Of a stretch of 64,000 bases of DNA, positions 40,627-49,468 are shown piece after piece. A model generated the notes under the pieces. The model worked only from the letters and a program-made list of their open reading frames with translations, searched no databases and had not been told where the DNA came from. This DNA is from Hyphomicrobiales bacterium (lineage in GTDB: Bacteria; Pseudomonadota; Alphaproteobacteria; Rhizobiales; Rhizobiaceae), in assembly GCA_900472605.1 (NCBI GenBank), contig UCJD01000020.1, positions 62,001-126,000 on the forward strand, written 5' to 3'. The position numbers and the translations under genes were made by a program. Each line of letters starts with the position of its first letter. The first letter of the stretch is position 1.

Positions 40627-41628
40627 ATGCGTGCGGCAGTCTATTTCAAGCATGGAAAGCCTGAGGACGTTCTTCAGGCAGTCGATGTCGAAGATCCCAA
40701 ACATCCCAGCCACAACGAAGTGCTCGTCCGGGTGCTTCTCCGGCCGGTTCACCATGGCGACCTTCTCGGCGTATCGGGACGCTACCAGCCGGGATCGGTG
40801 GTCCCGAAAGAAGGCGTGCGCGTCGGCTTCGAGGGCTACGGCATCGTCGAAGCGGCAGGCGATGGCGTAGCGTTGAAGCCGGGCACCCGCGTCGCCTTCT
40901 TCCCCGGCAACGGAGCGTGGAGCGAGAAGGCTATCGTCTCGGCCGAATACGTCACTGAAATCCCAGACATTGTAACGGATGAATCGGCGGCCCAGCTTCA
41001 CGTCAATCCGCTGACTGCGGCGCTTCTCCTGCGGTCTGTCGAGACATCCGGCGCGCAGCCGGGTCGAGATGTCGTTGTGCTCACCGCCGCCGGGTCCGCC
41101 GTCGCGAGACTGGTGATCGGACTGCTTCTCGATCGCGGCTTCGATGTCGTCGGCATCGTGCGGCGGGAAGCCGGTGTGAATGAGCTCAACGTCGTGTTCC
41201 CAGATTTGCCTGTTGTTTCCACCGACAAGCCCGGCTGGCAGGACAAGGTCATCTCCGCGGCGGGCGGCCATCCGATCGGAGTCGTGCTCGACCCCGTTGG
41301 AGGCGAGACGGCCAGTGCTGCGGTTGGGCTGCTTGCTCAGGGTGGCAGTCTGGTCTCTTACGGCGATCTTTCCGGACAACCGATCTCGGTGCCCGCGCTT
41401 TACTTTTCGACGCGCGACATCCGGATGTCAGGCGTGACAGTCGGGCGGTGGGCAGGCTTGCCTGTCGAAATTCGCAAGGCCGACCTGCAGCTCGCGCTTG
41501 AGCTCGCAGCCAGCAAGCCTGAGCTCTTTCAGGTCGAGCAGACGTTCGATCTCGCGGATGTCAGCCAAGCTGCCGCCCTTGTCGAAAAGCCTGGAAAATC
41601 CGGCACGGTTCTGATCGCGTCACGCTAG
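40627..41628 (+). CDS. MDR-family NAD(P)H-dependent reductase (quinone oxidoreductase / enoyl reductase type)
   Basis: 333 residues of the medium-chain dehydrogenase/reductase fold without the zinc-binding cysteines. Segments such as HNEVLVRVLLRPVHHGDLLGVSGRY and LHVNPLTAALLL resemble MECR-like enoyl reductases and quinone oxidoreductases. The nucleotide-binding stretch is VVVLTAAGSAVARLVIG. A GGAGAG site precedes the ATG. It probably works with the SDR upstream. Substrate unknown. Confidence 0.85.
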   Translation: MRAAVYFKHGKPEDVLQAVDVEDPKHPSHNEVLVRVLLRPVHHGDLLGVSGRYQPGSVVPKEGVRVGFEGYGIVEAAGDGVALKPGTRVAFFPGNGAWSEKAIVSAEYVTEIPDIVTDESAAQLHVNPLTAALLLRSVETSGAQPGRDVVVLTAAGSAVARLVIGLLLDRGFDVVGIVRREAGVNELNVVFPDLPVVSTDKPGWQDKVISAAGGHPIGVVLDPVGGETASAAVGLLAQGGSLVSYGDLSGQPISVPALYFSTRDIRMSGVTVGRWAGLPVEIRKADLQLALELAASKPELFQVEQTFDLADVSQAAALVEKPGKSGTVLIASR

Positions 41629-41782
41629 GCGCCGCGCAACTGAAAGAACTATCTCCCAGCCAGAGCAGAGAGCGGCCATGGCAGACCATGACACGACCCT
41701 GCCGAAGACCATGATCGTCAGCGCCTATTATCGCGTTCGAGCTCGGCAAGCTCCTGCAGGATCAGGACGATTGAAGTGAACC

Positions 41783-41811
41783 GATGGCCCGCAGCCTGAT
41801 TGCGGGCCATC
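41783..41811. terminator. Hairpin between the MDR gene and the convergent GlxA-type regulator gene
   Basis: GATGGCCCGCA / TGCGGGCCATC, 11-base perfect arms with a seven-base loop, placed between two convergent genes where a bidirectional terminator is expected. No strong T-run is present on either side. Confidence 0.6.
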
Positions 41812-41857
41812 CCTCACACTTTCGCGGTCCAACAGGACACGTCACCAAGCCACGGGT

Positions 41858-42868
41858 TCAGCTGGCTTCCAGGAGACTGGATCGCAAGCGTGATGGCGTC
41901 TGCCCAAATTCGCGTTTGAATGAGCGCGTAAACTGCGAGGCAGTATGAAAGCCGACATCCATCGCAATGTCGATCATCGGCAACTTCGTCTGCGCAAGAA
42001 GCACCTTGGCGCGCTCCAGCCGGACCTTTGCATAGGCTCGCGCCGGCGACATGCCCGCCTCTTTCTCAAAAATGCGCTCAAGCTGCCGACGTGTCACCCC
42101 GACTGATGCGGCAAGTTGCGCTATCGGCATATCTCCGTCGAGATGCTGCTCCATCAAGATCATCACCGCTCTTAGACGCGAATCCTTGTATTCTTCGTAG
42201 AGCGGCCTTCGCGGCTGGACCTCCAGATGAGAGCGGGCCTTCTCGATCTGCAACACCTCGAGCGCGTTTCGTTCGGCTTCGGGGCTGATGTGGCGCCGGA
42301 CGAGAGCCGCAGCCATATCGGCGGAGCTGCTTCCTCCGGCGCAGGAGCCGCGGCGTCTGTCGAGATTGAAAATCCTGTCCGACCTTACCGACAGGTCAGG
42401 GAAGCGGTCCCTGAAGGCCTTTGCGTGAAGCCAACTCACGCAGACGTCGTGGTTCTTCATCATCCCTGCCTCGGCAAGAATGAAGGTGCCAGTGCAAACC
42501 CCGAGCAATGGAATCTTCTTTGAATCCGCGAGCTTTAGAAACGTCACCGTCTCACGGTCGACAGGCTCTTCCCTATTGAGCAGTCCCCCGACAACAACGA
42601 TGTAATCGAACCGGCTGGGATCGACGAAATCCGATGTCGGCGCGACCTGCACACCGCAACTCGACGCAATGAGGTGGCGGGTGCTGCCAAGCACTTGCCA
42701 GTCAGCCCTCACCCTTCCGGACCGATCCTGCTCGTCGCTTGCAAGCCGCAGCGTATCGACGAACATCGCAAAGGCAGAAAGCGTGAAAGACCGCGCGAGG
42801 ACGAAACCGACCTTGAGCCGGCTGGTCTGGCCCGCGACATCCCCCGCATTGTGTTGTTCCGGACGCAT
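41858..42868 (-). CDS. GlxA-family transcriptional regulator (DJ-1/PfpI domain plus AraC HTH)
   Basis: 336 residues. The N-terminal half is a DJ-1/PfpI-like domain with the nucleophile-elbow segment LLGVCTGTFILAEAG, and the C-terminal half is an AraC-type DNA-binding domain (IAQLAASVGVTRRQLERIFEKEAG, IDIAMDVGFHTASQFTRSFKREFG). Relatives such as GbdR, ArgR and CdhR regulate catabolism of betaine, arginine or carnitine; the effector here is unknown. I use the ATG preceded by GGAG at seven bases. The frame is open 28 codons further upstream. Confidence 0.88.
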   Translation of the reverse strand: MRPEQHNAGDVAGQTSRLKVGFVLARSFTLSAFAMFVDTLRLASDEQDRSGRVRADWQVLGSTRHLIASSCGVQVAPTSDFVDPSRFDYIVVVGGLLNREEPVDRETVTFLKLADSKKIPLLGVCTGTFILAEAGMMKNHDVCVSWLHAKAFRDRFPDLSVRSDRIFNLDRRRGSCAGGSSSADMAAALVRRHISPEAERNALEVLQIEKARSHLEVQPRRPLYEEYKDSRLRAVMILMEQHLDGDMPIAQLAASVGVTRRQLERIFEKEAGMSPARAYAKVRLERAKVLLAQTKLPMIDIAMDVGFHTASQFTRSFKREFGQTPSRLRSSLLEAS

Positions 42869-43001
42869 CGCATCGCTCCTTTGCCACAGCCGTACTCGCT
42901 TATGGACTAAAGAGAAAACCAAAAGAGTGGGATTATCGCAAGCGTCCCTCAAACCGGTATCGGCTTCATCACTGCGATTTGGATGCGCGTGCGGACTTAC
43001 G

Positions 43002-43832
43002 TCAGCCTATCCGGGCAACGGATCGCAGCTCTTCGGCCGTTGTCGTGGGGAAGCCGAAGAATTCGAAATAGGCCGGAATCTGCTCGAACAGCATGTCGGT
43101 GCCCACCTGGAAATCGCAGCCGCGCGCACGAGCGGCCTCCAGAAAAGGCGTAATCTCCTGCTTCATCACGACCTCGCCCACAAAGGTGGAGGAAGAAAGC
43201 CGCGACACATCGATCGGCAGCGGATCGTCGTTCTTCATGCCGAGCGGCGTCGCATTCACCACGATGTCGAATCCATCAGGATCGCGCGAGCCGGCCGAGA
43301 CTTCCACGTCGGGATAATGCTGGCGAAGCCGCCCCATCAGCCCATTCATCACCGCCATGTTCGCGTCGAAAACTGCGATCCTTCGCACGCCGGCGGCGGC
43401 AAGCGATGCGGCAATCGCGGAGCCGACGCCGCCGGAACCGACGACGAGAGCTTCGGCTCCTGCCACAGGCCTGCCCTTGCGAAGCACGCCGCGCACGAAC
43501 CCCTCCCCATCGAACATGTCGCCGATCAGCCGGCGATGTTCGTCCAGCCGGATGGCGTTGCAAGCGCCAGCGACCTGGGCACGCGTCGACAGTTCGTCGA
43601 GCAAATCCATCGTGGTGACCTTGTGCGGCATGGTGATCAATGCGCCGTGGATATTCGACAGGCGGAAGACGAGCCTGAGGAAATCCGGAAAGTCTTCGGC
43701 CTGACAGCCCATCGGCACGACGACGGCGTCGATACCGTGTTCTTCGAAATAGGGGTTGTAGATCAACGGCGACTTGAAGGTCTCCGTCGGATAGCCCAGA
43801 TGGGCGATGATCCTGGTGGTGCCGGAAATCAT
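43002..43832 (-). CDS. Shikimate/quinate dehydrogenase-like protein
   Basis: 276 residues of the AroE fold. The catalytic lysine K71 is in ITMPHKVTT and the catalytic aspartate D108 is in GDMFDGEGF. The nucleotide-binding loop is VVGSGGVGSAIAASLA. Two substrate positions differ from AroE: the SKS carboxylate-binding motif is TFKS (first serine replaced by F19), and the NTDG motif reads MFDG. The enzyme therefore belongs to a divergent catabolic clade, probably oxidising quinate, shikimate or a related acid. It is the last gene of the transporter/aroQ operon, starting 11 bases after the ATPase gene. Confidence 0.83.
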   Translation of the reverse strand: MISGTTRIIAHLGYPTETFKSPLIYNPYFEEHGIDAVVVPMGCQAEDFPDFLRLVFRLSNIHGALITMPHKVTTMDLLDELSTRAQVAGACNAIRLDEHRRLIGDMFDGEGFVRGVLRKGRPVAGAEALVVGSGGVGSAIAASLAAAGVRRIAVFDANMAVMNGLMGRLRQHYPDVEVSAGSRDPDGFDIVVNATPLGMKNDDPLPIDVSRLSSSTFVGEVVMKQEITPFLEAARARGCDFQVGTDMLFEQIPAYFEFFGFPTTTAEELRSVARIG

Positions 43833-43843
43833 GCAGAAAGCTT

Positions 43844-44605
43844 TCAGTGACGTAGAATTTCACCAAGGAACTTGCGCGTGCGCTCATGCCTCGGATTGCT
43901 GAAGAATGTGGCCGGCGGCGCCTCCTCGACGATAGCGCCGCTTGCCATGAAGATCACTCGATCGGCGACCTGGCGGGCAAAGCCCATCTCGTGGGTGACG
44001 CAGATCATCGTCATCCCCTCCTCCGCCAGACCGATCATCGTGTCGAGGACTTCCTTGACCATTTCCGGATCGAGCGCCGATGTCGGCTCATCGAACAGCA
44101 TCACCTTCGGCCGCATGCAGAGCGCGCGGGCAATCGCCACGCGTTGCTGCTGGCCGCCGGAAAGCTGCGCCGGATATTTCTTGGCCTGTTCGAGGATCTT
44201 GACGCGATCGAGCAGGCTCCGCGCGCGTTCCTCCGCTTCGGCCTTGCCGAGACCGAGTGCGCGCATCGGCGCCAGCATGCAGTTCTGCAGCACGGTCAGA
44301 TGCGGAAAGAGATTGAACTGTTGAAACACCATGCCGACATCGCGCCTGATGGCGTCGATATCCCTGGAGCGATGTCCGAGCAGCGTATCGCCGACGCGGA
44401 TCTCGCCCTTCTCATAGCTCTCCAGGTGGTTGATGCAGCGGATCAGCGTCGACTTCCCGCTGCCCGAGGGGCCGCAGAGCACGATCCGCTCGCCCTGGCG
44501 GACATCCATATTGATGTCATGCAATGCCTGAAAGGCGCCATACCATTTCTCGACCCGCTGCAGGCGGATCATCGGGTCAGCGGTGGTCATCGACACATTG
44601 GTCAT
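43844..44605 (-). CDS. Polar-amino-acid-type ABC transporter ATP-binding protein
   Basis: 253 residues of the GlnQ/HisP kind, with [15 protein letters not shown], signature [28 protein letters not shown] and the switch histidine in [11 protein letters not shown]. It energises the two permeases encoded just before it in the operon. The operon also contains aroQ and a shikimate-dehydrogenase-like gene, so the cargo is probably quinate, shikimate or a similar hydroxy-cyclic acid, not an amino acid. That reading is inference from context. Confidence 0.92.
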   Translation of the reverse strand: MTNVSMTTADPMIRLQRVEKWYGAFQALHDINMDVRQGERIVLCGPSGSGKSTLIRCINHLESYEKGEIRVGDTLLGHRSRDIDAIRRDVGMVFQQFNLFPHLTVLQNCMLAPMRALGLGKAEAEERARSLLDRVKILEQAKKYPAQLSGGQQQRVAIARALCMRPKVMLFDEPTSALDPEMVKEVLDTMIGLAEEGMTMICVTHEMGFARQVADRVIFMASGAIVEEAPPATFFSNPRHERTRKFLGEILRH

Positions 44606-44633
44606 CGTTCAATTTTCTCCCGGACAGGCAGCC

Positions 44634-45275
44634 TCAGCGCGCCGACATCGCGAAGCGCCGCTCGAGGCGGGCACCGAGGATCGTCAGCGGGCAGCACATG
44701 ATGAAGTAGAGGATGCCGACGATGCCGAAGACCGTCAGCGGCTCGAAGATCTGGTTGGAGATGATGTTGCCGGCGCGCGTCAGTTCGGTGAAGCCGACGA
44801 TGGCTGCGAGCGACGTCCCCTTGATCAACTGCACTAAAAAGCCGACCGTCGCAGGCAGCGATATGCGGATTGCCTGTGGCAGGATCACGTCCTTCATGCG
44901 CGACACGTATTTGATGCTAAGGGCCTTGGCTGCTTCGGTCTGCCCGCGCGGCACGGCCTCGATCGACCCGCGCCAGATTTCGCCGAGATATGCGCTGGCA
45001 TGCAGCGTGAGGCCGATGGCGACCGCGATCCACGCATCGAGCTTCAAGCCCACCAGCGCCAGCCCGTAATAGACGACGAAGAGCTGCATCAGGAGCGGCG
45101 TACCCTGGAACACGCCTATGTAGCCGGCCGTCAGCCGCTCCAGAAAGGGCAGGCCGCAGGTGCGCAACAGCGCGATGGCAAGCCCGCCGATCGAACCGCA
45201 GATGAAGCCGACGACGGACAGGACCACCGTCCATTTAAGACCAATCAGCAGGAAGATGAATTCATCGCGACCCAT
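44634..45275 (-). CDS. Polar-amino-acid-type ABC transporter permease
   Basis: 213 residues, a HisM/GlnP-like inner-membrane protein with the ATPase-docking EAA-like loop EAAKALSIKYVSRMKDVILPQAIRI-type segment (G replaced by S). The family stretch TPLLMQLFVVYYGLAL follows GVFQG. An AGGAGG site precedes the ATG. It pairs with the permease at 45285-45953, ten bases upstream. Confidence 0.9.
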   Translation of the reverse strand: MGRDEFIFLLIGLKWTVVLSVVGFICGSIGGLAIALLRTCGLPFLERLTAGYIGVFQGTPLLMQLFVVYYGLALVGLKLDAWIAVAIGLTLHASAYLGEIWRGSIEAVPRGQTEAAKALSIKYVSRMKDVILPQAIRISLPATVGFLVQLIKGTSLAAIVGFTELTRAGNIISNQIFEPLTVFGIVGILYFIMCCPLTILGARLERRFAMSAR

Positions 45276-45284
45276 GAGAGCCTC

Positions 45285-45953
45285 CTACTTGACCGGATAA
45301 TTGAAATAGCGCGACGAAAAGAGCCCGAAGAGCCGCATCATCACCCAGGAGATCACGAGGTAGAAAACCGTGACGGTGAAGTAGACCTCGAAGCTGCGGA
45401 AGCTTTCCGACTCGATCAGCTGCGAGACAGAAGTGAGCTCGTAGGCCGAGATCGCCGAGGCGATGCTGGTCGACAGCGTCAGGAGCACGAACTGGCTCGT
45501 CAGCGAGGGGTAGATCGCCCTCAGCGCCGGCTTCAGCACGATGAAGCGAAAGACCTGCGCTTTGTGCAGGCCAAGCGCCAGACCGGCTTCCTTCTGGCCC
45601 GCGGGAATAGACTGCACACCACCGCGAATGATCTCGATCGCGTAAGCGCCGCCATTGATGCCGAGCGCGATGATTGCCGTCGGCGTCGGGTCGAGCCTGA
45701 TACCGGCGAGCGGCAGGGCGAAAAAGATAAAGAATATCTGCACCAGGAACGGCGTGTTGCGGATGATCTCTACAAAGCCGATCACCAGCCAGCGCAGCGG
45801 CTTGATGGGGGAATCGCGCAGCATGACGCCGCCGATGCCGATCAGGATCGCAAGCAGCATGCCTGAGATCGCCAGCAGGAATGTGCCGAGACAGCCAAGG
45901 AGCAGGCTCGGCAACCCATCGATGACAGGCGTGAAATCCAGTTGGTAGTTCAT
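45285..45953 (-). CDS. Polar-amino-acid-type ABC transporter permease
   Basis: 222 residues, a HisM/GlnP-like membrane protein with RNTPFLVQIFFIFFALPL, GGAYAIEIIRGGVQSIP and the docking loop QKEAGLALGLHKAQVFRFIVLKPAL. I chose MNYQLDFTPVI as the start; 15 codons of open frame lie upstream with no better signal. It forms the translocation channel with the other permease. It follows aroQ in the operon by 28 bases. Confidence 0.9.
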   Translation of the reverse strand: MNYQLDFTPVIDGLPSLLLGCLGTFLLAISGMLLAILIGIGGVMLRDSPIKPLRWLVIGFVEIIRNTPFLVQIFFIFFALPLAGIRLDPTPTAIIALGINGGAYAIEIIRGGVQSIPAGQKEAGLALGLHKAQVFRFIVLKPALRAIYPSLTSQFVLLTLSTSIASAISAYELTSVSQLIESESFRSFEVYFTVTVFYLVISWVMMRLFGLFSSRYFNYPVK

Positions 45954-45981
45954 GTGCTTGTTTCTGGCCTTTCCTGTCCGG

Positions 45982-46428
45982 TCAGCGGCCGCGTGCAAGC
46001 AGCTGCGCCATGGCCTGGATCGCGAGTTCGTACCCGTCCGCGCCGAAGCCGATCATGATCGCTGTCGCGATCCGCGAGATCAGGGAATTGTGGTAGATGC
46101 TCTCGCGGGCATGCACATTGGAGATGTGCAGCTCGATCTTCGGTGGATCGAAGGTCTTCAGCGCATCGAGGAGCGCGATCGACGTAAAGGTGAACGCTGC
46201 CGGGTTGATGACGATGCCGCATGCTTTCTCGCGCGCCTCATGAACGCTTTCGATCAGCTCGCCCTCGAAATTCGTCTGGCGAAAATCCACCTCGAAGCCG
46301 AGGTCGCGCGCCCTGGCCGTGCACCGGTGCTTGATCTCAGCCAGTGTCGTCGAACCGTAGATGTGCGGCTCTCGCTGGCCGAGCAGGTTGAGGTTCGGCC
46401 CATTGAGTACAAAGATCGTCTTGCTCAT
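45982..46428 (-). CDS. aroQ: Type II 3-dehydroquinate dehydratase
   Basis: 148 residues, the usual size for type II dehydroquinase. Catalytic arginine and tyrosine are R19 and Y24 in GQREPHIYGS. The substrate-binding NPAAFTFTS and ELHISNVHARE segments are conserved. It interconverts 3-dehydroquinate and 3-dehydroshikimate. Embedded between the binding-protein and permease genes of a transporter, it is most likely the catabolic enzyme for quinate breakdown rather than the biosynthetic one. Of two adjacent ATGs the second has better spacing from GGGAG. Confidence 0.93.
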   Translation of the reverse strand: MSKTIFVLNGPNLNLLGQREPHIYGSTTLAEIKHRCTARARDLGFEVDFRQTNFEGELIESVHEAREKACGIVINPAAFTFTSIALLDALKTFDPPKIELHISNVHARESIYHNSLISRIATAIMIGFGADGYELAIQAMAQLLARGR

Positions 46429-46456
46429 CATCGCTCCCGCATTCACCACGAGACAT

Positions 46457-46485
46457 TGATCGCCGCGGCAAAACGGCGGCGATCA
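46457..46485 (-). promoter_or_regulatory. Intercistronic stem-loop between binding-protein gene and aroQ
   Basis: TGATCGCCGC / GCGGCGATCA, ten-base perfect arms with a nine-base loop. It lies 42 bases beyond the binding-protein stop on the minus strand, with no T-run. It probably protects the binding-protein message and lowers expression of the genes beyond. Confidence 0.6.
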
Positions 46486-46526
46486 TCTGCCAAACGCCGC
46501 CGTCGCTCCGCCCTGTCAGGGAAGGC

Positions 46527-47357
46527 TTATTTTGCAGCGAAGGGAATGCCTTCGAGGCTTGCCGGGAATTCAGGAACGGGAACCTTCATCCACTTGTCAT
46601 AGATTTTCTTCAGCTCGCCATTTCCTTTGATCTTGGCGATGAAGGTATTGATCGAAGCATTGATCTCCGTCTCGCCCAGGCGCGTGCAGGCGCCATTGTA
46701 GAGCTTCTGGAACTCGAGCTTGTTCTCGAATTCGCCGGGGCGGGCTTTCTCAACGCGATCCATGTAGAATATGTTGCCACCGAGCGCCTCAGCCTGGCCC
46801 GATACCAGCGCTTGAACGCTAGCCGCGTCGCCGTCGAAACGGCGGATGGTGGCCGAAGCCGGTGCATTCTTGGTGACCTGCGTATCCTGTGCGGCGCCCT
46901 TCGCCACGGAAATTGTCATGTTGGCCATGTCGCCATTCGTCTTGATCGACTTGTTCTTCGGCCCGATTAGCACGATCGCGTTGGCATTGTAGGGCTGGCT
47001 GAACTGAACCGCCTTGGCGCGGTCTGGAAGCATTGCCATCGTCGCGAAGAGAACATCGACGCGACCCGACGTCAGCGCCGGAATGCGGTTGTTGACTTCA
47101 AGCGGCACGAACTCGACCTCAACGCCGAGTTCCTTGGCGTAGAGCGCGCCCATATCGGCATCGAACCCGTCCTGTTTGCCGGCGCTGGTAACGAAGCCCC
47201 ATGGCGGATTGTCGCCCTGGATGCCGACGATCAGTTTGCCCCGGGCCTTGATTTCTTCCGGGGTGACGGCGGCCGCCGGCTGAGCCAGCGCAATGCCGGT
47301 AAGCAGAGCAGCCGCGCCAAGCATGGCGTTGCGCCGTGACAACATGGATTTCAACAT
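46527..47357 (-). CDS. Polar-amino-acid-type ABC transporter substrate-binding protein with altered ligand site
   Basis: 276 residues with a signal peptide (MLSRRNAMLGAAALLTGIALAQPAAA) and the SBP_bac_3 fold. The carboxylate-binding arginine of the family is kept (R113 in ATMAMLPDRAKAV). The aspartate that binds the alpha-amino group in HisJ/LAO-type proteins is replaced: the GRLDAALQDE-like position reads GQAEALGGN, with N195 where D is expected. This fits a ligand with a carboxylate but no amino group, such as quinate or shikimate. First gene of the operon that includes aroQ; GAGGAGGAAAAG precedes the ATG. Confidence 0.9.
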   Translation of the reverse strand: MLKSMLSRRNAMLGAAALLTGIALAQPAAAVTPEEIKARGKLIVGIQGDNPPWGFVTSAGKQDGFDADMGALYAKELGVEVEFVPLEVNNRIPALTSGRVDVLFATMAMLPDRAKAVQFSQPYNANAIVLIGPKNKSIKTNGDMANMTISVAKGAAQDTQVTKNAPASATIRRFDGDAASVQALVSGQAEALGGNIFYMDRVEKARPGEFENKLEFQKLYNGACTRLGETEINASINTFIAKIKGNGELKKIYDKWMKVPVPEFPASLEGIPFAAK

Positions 47358-47563
47358 CTTTTCCTCCTCCTCAATGGTCGTTGCGACCGCACAGCCTTCC
47401 TTCTCCTCCGACTGTGAGAGCAAAACTGCCTGAGGCGGGCCGATAAATCAACATAGTTTTTGCAAATCGTATGAGACTTCTACTTTCAAACGTCGAATTG
47501 AACTTCTCACGACATTCGTCATAATGATTATTACGATGACATCGGCCAGGGAGGACGAGCGAG

Positions 47564-49459
47564 ATGAAGACTTCGATAGCGACGGTTTCGATCAGCGGCG
47601 AGCTGCCGGAGAAGCTTGAAGCGATCGCGCGGGCGGGCTTCGACGGCGTGGAGATTTTCGAGAACGACTTCCTGGCCTTTGACGGCAGCCCCGCGGATGT
47701 CGGCAGAATGGCCAGCGATCTTGGGCTGAAGATCACGCTGTTCCAGCCGTTTCGTGATTTCGAAGGCATGCCGGAGCCGCTGCGCACCCGTACCTTCGAC
47801 CGCGCCGAACGCAAATTCGATATCATGCAGCAGCTCGGCACCGACCTCGTTCTCGTCTGCTCGAATGTCTCTTCAGCCTCACTTGGCGGCCTTGACCGCG
47901 CCGCGGCCGACTTTCGCGAACTGGGCGAACGCGCCGCGGCGCGTGGATTGCGCGTCGGCTACGAGGCTCTGGCATGGGGTCGCCATATCAACGACCATCG
48001 CGACGCCTGGGAGATCGTGCGCCGAGCCGACCACGACAATATCGGCCTGGTGCTGGACAGCTTTCACAGCCTTTCACGCAAGATCGACATCAACTCCATC
48101 CGCTCTATCCCCAAGGAAAAGATTTTCATCGTCCAACTCGCTGATGCGCCGCAGATCGACATGGATCTGCTCTATTGGTCGCGGCACTTCCGCAACATGC
48201 CGGGTGAAGGCGACTTGCCCGTGACCGCCTTCACCTCAGCCATCGCCGCGACCGGCTATGACGGCTACTATTCTCTGGAGATCTTCAACGACCAGTTCCG
48301 TGGCGGCTCGACACGCGAAATCGCGGCTGACGGCCACCGTTCGCTGATCTACCTGGGCGATCAGGTGCGTCGCAGCCTCGGCGGCGACAATCCGATTGGA
48401 AAAGCCATGCCGCCACGCGCCACGGTAAAGGGCGTGGGCTTCGTCGAGTTCACCGCCGATGAAGGCGATGCGGCCGAACTGATCGGCATCCTTGAGGTGC
48501 TGGGCTTTCGCAAGACAGCCAAACATCGCAGCAAGGAGGTCAGCCTGTACGAACAGGGCGACATCCGTATTCTCGTCAACATCGACGAGGCCGGTTTCGC
48601 CAATGCGGCATATGCCGTCCATGGCACGCTCGCTTACGCTTTCGCGCTTGTCGTGGACGATGCATGGGAGGCCCACCGGCGCGCGGTCGCGCTTGACGCC
48701 GAGCCGTTCCTGCAACCGGTCGCCGAAGGCGAACTCGAGCTGCCTGCGATCCGAGGCGTCGGCGGCGGGATCGTCTATCTGATCGACGCGACATCGCCGC
48801 TCGGCCGCTTCGCGGAGGTGGACTTCATTCCGGTCGACCAACAGAGAATTGCCCCGGACGCGGGATTGATCGCCATCGACCACATTGCCCAGACCGTATC
48901 CTACGACGAGATGCTGACCTGGTTGCTCTTCTACACGTCGATCTTCGCGACGGAAAAGACGCCGATGGTCGACATCATTGACCCCGGCGGTGTCGTGCGC
49001 AGCCAGGTCGTCGAGAACGAGGAGGGATCGCTACGGATCACGCTCAACGGCGCGGAAAACAGGCGGACGCTGGCCGGGCATTTCATCGCGGAAAAGTTCG
49101 GTTCTGGCATCCAGCACCTCGCCTTCAGCACCACCGATATCTTCGCGACCGCCGAGGCCTTGCGAAAGTCCGGCTTCACGCCGCTGCACATTTCACCGAA
49201 CTATTACGGTGATGTGGAGGCCCGCTTCGGGCTGGATCCCGATCTCACCGAGCGACTGAAGGAACACAACATTCTCTACGACCGCGATGAGCACGGCGAG
49301 TATTTCCAGCTTTACAGCGGCACCTACGGCGAGGGCTTCTTCTTCGAGATCGTCGAGCGCAAGAGCTATCGAGGCTACGGCGCGGCCAATGCCATCTTCC
49401 GCATCGCGGCACTGAAAAAGCAGATGCGTCCCGAGGGCCTGCCGCGCGATAGCGACTAG
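47564..49459 (+). CDS. quiC: Two-domain 3-dehydroshikimate dehydratase (QuiC1/QsuB type)
   Basis: 631 residues. The N-terminal half is a sugar-phosphate-isomerase-like TIM barrel with metal ligands at E134 (GYEALAW), D165 (LVLDSFH), Q191 (IVQLADAP) and E239 (YSLEIFND), the positions I recall for QsuB and QuiC1. The C-terminal half is a 4-hydroxyphenylpyruvate-dioxygenase-like fold that keeps a complete 2-His-1-Glu set: H440 (IDHIAQT), H518 (IQHLAFS) and E595 (FFEIVER). The first half converts 3-dehydroshikimate to protocatechuate. The job of the second half is unsettled. Divergent from the quinate-type transporter/aroQ operon, it delivers protocatechuate to the pca genes. Confidence 0.92.
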   Translation: MKTSIATVSISGELPEKLEAIARAGFDGVEIFENDFLAFDGSPADVGRMASDLGLKITLFQPFRDFEGMPEPLRTRTFDRAERKFDIMQQLGTDLVLVCSNVSSASLGGLDRAAADFRELGERAAARGLRVGYEALAWGRHINDHRDAWEIVRRADHDNIGLVLDSFHSLSRKIDINSIRSIPKEKIFIVQLADAPQIDMDLLYWSRHFRNMPGEGDLPVTAFTSAIAATGYDGYYSLEIFNDQFRGGSTREIAADGHRSLIYLGDQVRRSLGGDNPIGKAMPPRATVKGVGFVEFTADEGDAAELIGILEVLGFRKTAKHRSKEVSLYEQGDIRILVNIDEAGFANAAYAVHGTLAYAFALVVDDAWEAHRRAVALDAEPFLQPVAEGELELPAIRGVGGGIVYLIDATSPLGRFAEVDFIPVDQQRIAPDAGLIAIDHIAQTVSYDEMLTWLLFYTSIFATEKTPMVDIIDPGGVVRSQVVENEEGSLRITLNGAENRRTLAGHFIAEKFGSGIQHLAFSTTDIFATAEALRKSGFTPLHISPNYYGDVEARFGLDPDLTERLKEHNILYDRDEHGEYFQLYSGTYGEGFFFEIVERKSYRGYGAANAIFRIAALKKQMRPEGLPRDSD

Positions 49460-49468
49460 GTAAGCCGA

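Noticed and set aside
39748..41379. Open frame of 543 codons on the minus strand
   Set aside because: Fully antisense to the SDR and MDR genes, which have clear motifs and ribosome-binding sites.
41678..41779. Possible 33-residue protein in the gap after the MDR gene
   Set aside because: Starts MADHDTTLPKTM but has no clear ribosome-binding site and no recognisable family. It may be a gene fragment; evidence is too weak to list.
47440..47563. Partial palindromes (GTCAT...ATGAC, ATAATGATTAT) before quiC
   Set aside because: Arms are short and imperfect in AT-rich DNA; not convincing as an operator without conservation data.
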